A DNA stretch of 10,468 nt. Source: an uncultured Oscillospiraceae bacterium (GTDB taxonomy: Bacteria > Bacillota > Clostridia > Oscillospirales > Acutalibacteraceae). Shown here in pieces: positions 6,725 through 10,468 of the stretch. The stretch is taken from NCBI GenBank assembly GCA_900552605.1, contig USAR01000036.1, positions 1 through 10,468 on the forward strand, read 5' to 3'. Position 1 is the stretch's first letter, and every line of letters starts with the position of its first letter. A program made the position numbers and the translations under genes. The notes beneath the pieces are model-generated. The model was not told where the DNA came from. It did no database searches and worked only from the letters and a program-made list of their open reading frames with translations.

Positions 6725-6800
6725 CTATATTTTTCTGTAATGTTAAACATCCGCGTTTTTATCAGCAGAAGCCCTGTTGCACGTGTACGTACTGGTAATT

Positions 6801-6845
6801 TTTATGCGCAAAATCTCAGTTCTAAGTTGTGCGTAAATTTTTTAT
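6801..6845 (+). terminator. Probable second terminator or insulator before the tRNA promoter
   Basis: TTTATGCGCAA (6801-6811) pairs with TTGTGCGTAAA (6827-6837), 11 bp including two G-U pairs, followed by TTTTTT. It lies just upstream of the tRNA promoter. Confidence 0.55.
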
Positions 6846-6865
6846 CGAAATTTTAAGAAAAAGTG

Positions 6866-6894
6866 TTGACTTTTTTGTTCTGCTATGGTATATT
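6866..6894 (+). promoter_or_regulatory. Promoter of the tRNA-Thr/tRNA-Tyr unit
   Basis: TTGACT (6866-6871) and TATATT (6889-6894) have a 17-bp spacer. Transcription would start near 6901, about 12 nt before tRNA-Thr. The first clear terminator downstream is at 7273, so both tRNAs are probably cotranscribed. Confidence 0.85.
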
Positions 6895-6912
6895 ATATAG
6901 GCGTTCAAAATT

Positions 6913-6988
6913 GCTGGTGTAGCTCAGTTGGTAGAGCAGCTGATTTGTAATCAGCAGGTCGGGGGTTCAAGTCCGTCCACCAGCTCCA
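6913..6988 (+). tRNA. tRNA-Thr (anticodon TGT)
   Basis: A 76-nt cloverleaf with encoded CCA. Acceptor GCTGGTG pairs with CACCAGC. D-stem is GCTC/GAGC. Anticodon stem GCTGA/TCAGC encloses TTTGTAA with anticodon TGT. The T-loop is TTCAAGT. The T-stem GGGGG/CCGTC has a G-G opposition at its third pair (6963 with 6975) plus a G-U, unusual for a tRNA-Thr; one expects GGCGG or CCCTC here. It is the first gene of the tRNA unit, followed by a duplicated and inverted copy of its 3' part. Confidence 0.95.
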
Positions 6989-7156
6989 CCTTTTTGAGCA
7001 AGTCTTATTACGGACTTGAAGCCTAAGAGGGTGAGCAACGTAAAAAACAATTGATAATTGTTTTTAGTTGCGAAGTGCGAAGCGGCTATGCCGCGAGTAC
7101 GACAATTTTTAAAAAATGTGTCCGTCCACTTTTCTCCACCTTTTTGAGCAAGTCTT
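6971..7156 (+). repeat. Imperfect direct duplication of the tRNA-Thr 3' end around a hairpin-rich insert
   Basis: GTCCGTCCAC, a CTCCACC segment and TTTTTGAGCAAGTCTT occur at 6971-7006 and again at 7120-7156, 149 bp apart. They differ only by CAG versus TTTT in the middle. The 113-bp insert holds ACGGACTTGAA (7010-7020), an exact inverted copy of T-arm bases 6966-6976. It also has a hairpin GCAAC...AAAAACAATT-GAT-AATTGTTTTT...GTTGC (7035-7071), GCGGC-TAT-GCCGC (7082-7094), and an ATTTTT/AAAAAAT dyad (about 7104-7117). The layout resembles an att-like duplication at a tRNA 3' end or a small element insertion. Confidence 0.75.
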
Positions 7157-7188
7157 GTTCAGGTAATATTTTGAACATAATTTAATAT

Positions 7189-7273
7189 GGGAGTGTTCCC
7201 GAGTGGCCAAAGGGGGCAGACTGTAAATCTGTTGTCTTCGACTTCGGTGGTTCGAATCCACCCGCTCCCACCA
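7189..7273 (+). tRNA. tRNA-Tyr (anticodon GTA)
   Basis: An 85-nt class II tRNA with long variable arm and encoded CCA. Acceptor GGGAGTG pairs with CGCTCCC. Anticodon loop CTGTAAA carries GTA. The T-arm is GGTGG-TTCGAAT-CCACC. It lies 200 nt after tRNA-Thr. A weak TTGTTC/TAATTT pair upstream would start transcription at the tRNA itself, so cotranscription from 6866 is more likely. The A of CCA is also the first base of the terminator stem. Confidence 0.97.
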
Positions 7274-7306
7274 AAAAATCGACTTGTGAAAGCAAGTCGA
7301 TTTTTT
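7273..7306 (+). terminator. Terminator of the tRNA unit
   Basis: AAAAAATCGACTTG (7273-7286) and CAAGTCGATTTTTT (7293-7306) form a perfect 14-bp stem around a TGAAAG loop, immediately after tRNA-Tyr. It is symmetric and could act in both directions. Confidence 0.9.
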
Positions 7307-7308
7307 AT

Positions 7309-7490
7309 CCATTGCGAAAGCAATGGCATATCATCAGCCGTCAGGCTGTATATCATCAACAACGGCAAAGCCGTTGTTGTATCTCATCACGCGTAGCGTG
7401 TATCAAAAAGCTTTCGCAATGATGATATTCAATTTCTTCGAAATTGATGATATACAATGCTCCGCATTGATTTTTCACCGCCAACGGCGG
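7309..7490. repeat. Array of short hairpins with mirrored ATATCATC / GATGATAT linkers
   Basis: Seven perfect hairpins with 3-4 nt loops: CCATTGC-GAAA-GCAATGG (7309-7326), CAGCC-GTCA-GGCTG (7335-7348), AACAACGGC-AAA-GCCGTTGTT (7358-7378), CACGC-GTA-GCGTG (7388-7400), CAATTTC-TTC-GAAATTG (7430-7446), CAATGC-TCC-GCATTG (7455-7469), CCGCC-AAC-GGCGG (7478-7490). The first are joined by ATATCATC (7328, 7350; variant at 7381), the later ones by its reverse complement GATGATAT (7421, 7446). GCTTTCGCAAT (7410-7420) complements ATTGCGAAAGC in the first hairpin (7311-7321). Stem sequences differ while linkers are conserved. No protein is encoded. Confidence 0.85.
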
Positions 7491-7493
7491 AAT

Positions 7494-7560
7494 ATCACTA
7501 AAATCTCCGTCAATGTGGATTCAAACCACCGAAGTGAAAACAATGGGCTGATTTAGTGAT
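7494..7560. repeat. Inverted repeat enclosing an inverted copy of the tRNA-Tyr T-arm
   Basis: ATCACTAAA (7494-7502) and TTTAGTGAT (7552-7560) are a 9-bp inverted pair. Between them, 7515-7535 is the reverse complement of tRNA-Tyr bases 7241-7261 (end of variable arm plus T-arm) at 20 of 21 positions. The one change converts T-loop C56 to T, so it is not a working tRNA part. Confidence 0.85.
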
Positions 7561-7573
7561 TTATCAACATAAG

Positions 7574-7580
7574 TTCGACA
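7574..7580 (-). promoter_or_regulatory. Exact Spo0A-box match upstream of the operon promoter
   Basis: TTCGACA is the reverse complement of the Spo0A consensus TGTCGAA. It ends 13 nt before the -35 at 7594. A 7-mer is expected about once in this much DNA by chance, so only the position makes it notable. Confidence 0.35.
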
Positions 7581-7593
7581 CTTTTTCATTCCA

Positions 7594-7622
7594 TTGATTT
7601 TTCTTACAGAATATGTTATAAT
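7594..7622 (+). promoter_or_regulatory. Promoter of the two-gene operon
   Basis: TTGATT (7594-7599) and TATAAT (7617-7622) are separated by 17 bp. The leader of about 80 nt contains a CGCC-AGAC-GGCG hairpin and ends with GGAGG 8 nt before the ATG. Confidence 0.8.
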
Positions 7623-7708
7623 AATATGAAATTTAATATTCACCTCGAAAACCGCTGTTAACATGTCAGGTCGCCAGACGGCGGCACTTATTAACGGAGG
7701 TTAAGATA

Positions 7709-8839
7709 ATGAAAACCGAAAAGAAAAAGACAATTGAAGTGTTGGACATAATGATTCAACACGCAGACAAAGGCCCTTTTGGTTTTTGGGTGGATGACTA
7801 TGAGGGTTGTGGAAACCCAAAAATCTTTCCCGAATTTGAAGAAGGACTGAAGCGCGGCAGGTTAGTTCAAAAAGAGCATTACTTGTGTCCTTGGAATACT
7901 GCCGTGATGTATGGAAACGGCCGAGGTAATATTCATACTGGTTGTTACCATAGTTGTTCCATTGAGAAAGCTAAGTATTTGTCTGCGGATATGCTTAAAT
8001 CCATTCTTAAGCGATTCAAAGATTCAATGTCAAGTGGAAAATATGATGACAAGGATAAGATAACGCCTTTGTTAACCTCAAGCGAAATTGAATACATTGA
8101 AGAACAAGAGAAAAAGGAAAAGCGTCTTCAAGAAGAACGGTACAAAGCAGAGCGTGCTGAAAGAATTAAGCGTGCAGCTAAATTGATCCAAAAATATCCC
8201 GAACACAAAGAGTTGTTTGCATCCTATTATGGCGAGAATGTTTTAGTTCAAACTTACGATGGCAATATAGATTTTAATCCAAACGGATATGCCGATGTTG
8301 TAGGTGCAGAAAAATTCACCTATGATGACTATATTGATGTGCAAATCAGATCTTTCCATAAAACAAGAGGTTGGTTTGCAACTTGCTTTTACAACATACC
8401 TCTCTCATTCAAGGGAACTATTGAGAGAAAGACCAAAGACAATATATGCTTTGAACGCATCTTTGTTGATGGAATGTATCCGGATGGTTTATGCTTTGAC
8501 GGAAAAGAGGAACATGTTTGGATGAGCTTAAAAGGCTTTGAAGAATATGAGATTGGTGATAGTGTCTCATTTTTCGCAGATGTTTATCGCTATGTAAAAA
8601 CAAGCAACGGAAAGCAGATCGACTATTCGTTAAGAAAACCTAAAAATATTGAAAAGATTGATAATTACAAACTCCCAACAGATAAAGAATTAGTAGTACA
8701 AGCAGTTAATGATATAATCTGTGAAACATGTTATCTTAGTGAACAGTGTAATCGCATTTCTTGTCTGCGTCCTAAAAAAGAACTCGGACAATTAAAAAGA
8801 GAAATGACAAAAATGGTGATGGGTGGGAAAAAGAAATGA
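7709..8839 (+). CDS. Unrecognised 376-aa protein with two cysteine clusters
   Basis: No family is recognised with confidence. The N-terminal part has C34, C60, C79, C83 (CPWNTAVMYGNGRG, then GCYHSC), which could bind zinc or an iron-sulfur cluster. Residues about 125-165 are strongly charged and probably a coiled coil (EEQEKKEKRLQEERYKAERA). Residues about 232-320 (FKGTIERK, CFERIFVDGMYPDG, GDSVSFFADVYRYVK) look like a compact beta-rich, perhaps OB-like, domain. The C-terminus carries C338-x2-C-x5-C-x4-C followed by a basic tail. No signal peptide or membrane helix is present, so it is cytoplasmic. The start ATG has GGAGG at 8 nt. Its stop overlaps the lipoprotein start by 4 nt (ATGA), implying translational coupling. 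Its codons are AT-richer than spoIIE, consistent with acquisition. Confidence 0.85.
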   Translation: MKTEKKKTIEVLDIMIQHADKGPFGFWVDDYEGCGNPKIFPEFEEGLKRGRLVQKEHYLCPWNTAVMYGNGRGNIHTGCYHSCSIEKAKYLSADMLKSILKRFKDSMSSGKYDDKDKITPLLTSSEIEYIEEQEKKEKRLQEERYKAERAERIKRAAKLIQKYPEHKELFASYYGENVLVQTYDGNIDFNPNGYADVVGAEKFTYDDYIDVQIRSFHKTRGWFATCFYNIPLSFKGTIERKTKDNICFERIFVDGMYPDGLCFDGKEEHVWMSLKGFEEYEIGDSVSFFADVYRYVKTSNGKQIDYSLRKPKNIEKIDNYKLPTDKELVVQAVNDIICETCYLSEQCNRISCLRPKKELGQLKREMTKMVMGGKKK

Positions 8840-9633
8840 AGAAAATTGCTATATCGCTGGTTTTGCTGTTATTGCTCAATTTGTGTGGCTGCTCAATACT
8901 TCCTGTTGGAACAAACATTTCAAACATTGAAACACTAAAAAGTTGGTCATTTCAATATAATGAAGGGACAAATGATTACAGCGTATTCTTTGCTCTATTA
9001 ACGGATACGGAACGATATGTTTCTGCTGATGTGGATGCAGACATTCGAATCGTTAATGAAAACGGAGAAGAAGTATATAAAGGGACTCACTCGGTTAGCA
9101 AAAATGACTTTGGATATTATTCGAGTCAAGCGGCCGGCGAACAATACTTGGCAAATCTCAAAATACCTGCCTCTGATATTACGGCAGGAACTTCTGCCAA
9201 CGGAAAAGTATATATAACCATTTACAAGGACGAATCATTGCGTTTTGATGAGGTGAATTGCGAAGCCTTATATTGCTTGCCGATCAAGGATGTACAAATT
9301 AGCGCATCAAGTTTGCCCAAAGAAGTTGTCATCAAAGGTTATGATGGAAAAATTGAATCAAAAATAAAAGTAGAGTCCGTGACATACATTTATGAAAAAG
9401 AATTTATTTCGCAATTAAAAATCACGGTTTCTGGAACGAAGACATATGGAAGTTCTTCTTCGTATGATATGATTAAATACAAAATCTACGATAGTGAAAA
9501 GTTCGTAGTAGAGGATGGTATTTTCTATCTTTCTTCACTTTCCAGTGGCGATAAGTTTAAAGATGATTCAATAGTGATTTATGATGTCGTCCCCGGAGAA
9601 ACATACTCGATAGATTTTTTTGAATACAATTAA
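8836..9633 (+). CDS. Predicted lipoprotein, function unknown
   Basis: A 265-aa protein starting MKKIAISLVLLLLL with lipobox LCGC (16-19), so cleavage and lipidation at Cys19 on the outer face of the membrane are expected. The mature part is beta-rich and polar with no enzyme motif I recognise. It contains two or three Ig-like or FxxY-type stretches (YSVFFALLTDTERYVSADVD, KVYITIYKDESL, SQLKITVSGTKTYGSSSSYD) and ends GETYSIDFFEYN. Alternating strands with VxGETYxIxF endings suggest repeated Ig-like domains; that is inference. It overlaps the preceding gene by 4 nt and has no ribosome binding site other than sequence inside that gene (GGTGGGAAAAAG). The pair probably works together, with a cytoplasmic and a surface component. 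Confidence 0.85.
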   Translation: MKKIAISLVLLLLLNLCGCSILPVGTNISNIETLKSWSFQYNEGTNDYSVFFALLTDTERYVSADVDADIRIVNENGEEVYKGTHSVSKNDFGYYSSQAAGEQYLANLKIPASDITAGTSANGKVYITIYKDESLRFDEVNCEALYCLPIKDVQISASSLPKEVVIKGYDGKIESKIKVESVTYIYEKEFISQLKITVSGTKTYGSSSSYDMIKYKIYDSEKFVVEDGIFYLSSLSSGDKFKDDSIVIYDVVPGETYSIDFFEYN

Positions 9634-9730
9634 AATTTTTGAAAAAAACAAGGTTTATTACTTATTTTTTCAAAAAACAATGTGGCATCTAAATGGTTCG
9701 GAACAGCCATAAAAGTCAACATTCGTTGAT

Positions 9731-9767
9731 ACAAAGAAGTCATCTCTTTACGAGATGACTTCTTTGT
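9731..9767 (+). terminator. Terminator downstream of the lipoprotein operon
   Basis: A perfect 16-bp stem (9731-9746, ACAAAGAAGTCATCTC, with 9752-9767) has a TTTAC loop. The T tail is short, but the stem is long and ends TTTGTTTG. It lies about 100 nt past the lipoprotein stop. Confidence 0.75.
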
Positions 9768-9771
9768 TTGC

Positions 9772-9813
9772 AAAAGCCGTAAGTCCTTCATTTACAAGGG
9801 GTTTCGGCTTTTT
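9772..9813. terminator. Second hairpin terminator, overlapping the remnant's stop
   Basis: AAAAGCCG (9772-9779) pairs with CGGCTTTT (9805-9812), with further TCCTT/AAGGG(G) pairing inside and a T run after it. I recall similar hairpins flanking mobile-element modules in Clostridia. It can act in both directions and overlaps the stop codon of the leftward remnant. Confidence 0.65.
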
Positions 9814-9955
9814 CTCTTTTTGTGAAGCGTTCTATGTTCTCCCTGAAAACCTTCTCGTAATTGGTTGCTGTTATGCACTGGCTTTCAAAGGCTATTGTTT
9901 TGAAATCTCCTCCTACCTTGGGAGTTTCACTCAGAATATAAAGTCTTGCACGGGT
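9788..9955 (-). pseudogene. 5'-truncated remnant of a mobile-element protein gene
   Basis: The minus strand between stops at 9956-9958 and 9788-9790 reads 55 residues without a start codon: ARLYILSETPKVGGDFKTIA, then FESQCITATNYEKVF, RENIERFTKREKAETPCK. The composition is fully protein-like. I recall similar short proteins beside integrase and regulator genes in Clostridia conjugative elements, but cannot name a domain. The 5' end seems to have been replaced by the hairpin at 9939-9966. Together with the broken regulator upstream it marks a decayed element. Confidence 0.6.
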
Positions 9956-9997
9956 TCAAGACTTTATTCTTGAAGGATGGAACACAAAATCAATTTA

Positions 9998-10027
9998 AAA
10001 AGACACACAGCCGTGGAGCTGTGTGCC
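9998..10027 (-). terminator. Terminator of the XRE-type regulator gene
   Basis: On the minus strand, GGCACACAGC pairs with GCTGTGTGTC (10027-10018 with 10011-10002, one G-U) around TCCACG, followed by TTTTT. It begins 7 nt after the regulator's stop. Confidence 0.8.
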
Positions 10028-10033
10028 TTGCGG

Positions 10034-10348
10034 TTAATCTCTCTTAACGAGACCTTGGACGATGGATGCAATGCTGTCTAATTGCTTGTCGTCCAGTTTC
10101 TTTAGGTCTTTAATAAGCTCGTTCAATTTTTCAGGGTTCTTTGCATCGATGTCAAAGAAGTCCTTGGGAGAAAGCTGCAAATACTCGCAGATATAGAAAA
10201 ATCCAGACATCGAAGGAAGCTCCTTTCCGGTTTCGATGTTGTTTATATAACCGGGATTCTGACCGATTGAAAGGCTCATATCAAGAACTGAAACACCTTT
10301 ATTTTCTCTTAATTAAGCGAGACTTGTTTGAAATTCGTTTTCGTACAT
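10034..10348 (-). pseudogene. XRE-family HTH regulator with an internal nonsense codon
   Basis: The full frame starts at ATG 10348-10346, with GGTGG 6 nt upstream, and would give 104 aa. The first 11 codons read MYENEFQTSLA. Codon 12 is TAA (10315-10313) where relatives have Gln or Arg. The frame then continues LRENKGVSVLDMSLSIGQNP, GYINNIETGKELPSM and GFFYICEYLQLSPKDFFD, a clear Cro/C1-type helix-turn-helix, ending in a helical tail. Reinitiation at ATG 10279 would give 81 aa but drop helix 1, and it has no ribosome binding site. It is the kind of regulator found in conjugative elements, divergent from the element's genes. A promoter and a TGTA-GGA-TACA dyad precede it. It is a pseudogene unless the stop is suppressed. 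Confidence 0.85.
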
Positions 10349-10368
10349 ATTTCACCACCGCCCTTTTT

Positions 10369-10396
10369 ATAATATTGTATCCTACACGGTGGTCAA
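10369..10396 (-). promoter_or_regulatory. Promoter and candidate operator of the XRE regulator
   Basis: On the minus strand, TTGACC (10396-10391) and TATTAT (10374-10369) are 16 bp apart. The spacer contains the dyad TGTA-GGA-TACA (10386-10376), a plausible autoregulatory operator, although no second copy confirms it. Confidence 0.6.
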
Positions 10397-10424
10397 AATT
10401 ATGTGAGCCATTCTATTAGTTATC

Positions 10425-10453
10425 TTGTTTTGTTGGAATGATTATGTTATAAT
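10425..10453 (+). promoter_or_regulatory. Rightward promoter of a gene beyond the window
   Basis: TTGTTT (10425-10430) and TATAAT (10448-10453) have a 17-bp spacer. It is divergent from the regulator, so the gene to the right is likely under the same control. Only about 15 bp remain after the -10. Confidence 0.65.
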
Positions 10454-10468
10454 AATATTTAATGTATG

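Larger units (their letters stand above)
6224..6912. other. Intergenic region: candidate small RNA and two terminators
   Basis: No protein gene is seen in this 689-bp stretch. It contains, left to right, AT-rich leader DNA of the integrase remnant, a motif at 6335-6353 resembling the linker of the hairpin array, a consensus rightward promoter (6395-6423), about 290 nt of structured sequence, two rightward terminators (6676-6724, 6801-6843), and the tRNA promoter (6866-6894). Confidence 0.6.
9634..10033. other. Terminator-rich region with a gene remnant
   Basis: No intact gene. It holds an A/T-only inverted repeat (TTTTTGAAAAAA at 9636-9647 with 9665-9676), stacked hairpins at 9731-9767 and 9772-9812, a leftward gene remnant (9788-9955), a 10-bp hairpin (TAAAGTCTTG/CAAGACTTTA, 9939-9966), and the terminator of the regulator at 10002-10027. 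Confidence 0.6.

Noticed and set aside
7155..7183. Separate promoter for tRNA-Tyr (TTGTTC/TAATTT)
   Set aside because: Transcription would begin at the tRNA's first bases, and the elements are weak; cotranscription with tRNA-Thr explains it better.
7309..7490. CRISPR array
   Set aside because: The constant parts are only 8 nt and flip orientation, and the variable parts are hairpins of 12-21 nt; no cas genes are present.
7187..7556. Short frames across tRNA-Tyr and the hairpin array
   Set aside because: They are translations of a tRNA and palindromes; no start signals.
9755..9973. 72-aa plus-strand frame
   Set aside because: It starts inside a terminator hairpin and is antisense to the protein-like remnant at 9788-9955.

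Overview
The window looks like chromosomal DNA of a spore-forming Clostridia member, probably Oscillospiraceae/Ruminococcaceae-like. Reasons: a spoIIE gene, low to moderate GC, TTG/GTG starts with AGGAGG or GGTGG-type ribosome binding sites, CCA-encoding tRNA genes, and debris of the integrative elements common in gut Clostridia. No species can be named from sequence alone.

Left part (1-3930). The 5' 583 codons of spoIIE run leftward off the edge, with a candidate Spo0A-type promoter (21-bp spacer). Divergent from it is a Cys-rich protein of unknown function. A strong terminator separates that gene from a convergent SGNH/GDSL-type hydrolase with its own consensus promoter.

Middle (3930-6912). 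A long GC-rich inverted repeat lies at 4101-4298. Then comes a leftward cluster of mobile-element origin: an integrase N-terminus with an ATT in place of its start and no catalytic domain, fused in frame to a small membrane protein. The membrane protein's frame overlaps, out of frame, a secreted protein with an AWFT-type signal region. A 55-aa DUF3789-like protein and a terminator end the cluster. Upstream of it, pointing right, is a consensus promoter followed by about 290 nt of structured non-coding sequence and a strong terminator: a candidate unannotated small RNA.

Right part (6866-7560). A promoter drives tRNA-Thr(TGT) and tRNA-Tyr(GTA). Each tRNA is followed by a hairpin-rich element that contains an inverted copy of that tRNA's own T-arm: 11 bp for Thr, and 21 positions with one mismatch for Tyr. 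The Thr 3' end is also imperfectly duplicated in direct orientation. After tRNA-Tyr comes an array of short hairpins joined by ATATCATC linkers that switch to the reverse complement GATGATAT halfway. This is the most unusual structure in the window.

Far right (7560-10468). A promoter with an exact Spo0A-box match upstream drives a two-gene operon (4-nt overlap): an unrecognised cytoplasmic protein with two Cys clusters and a predicted lipoprotein. Stacked terminators follow, then a 5'-truncated mobile-element gene remnant, an XRE-type regulator interrupted by a nonsense codon, and a divergent promoter whose gene lies past the edge. The 7.6-10.4 kb segment reads as AT-richer, acquired DNA next to tRNA genes.
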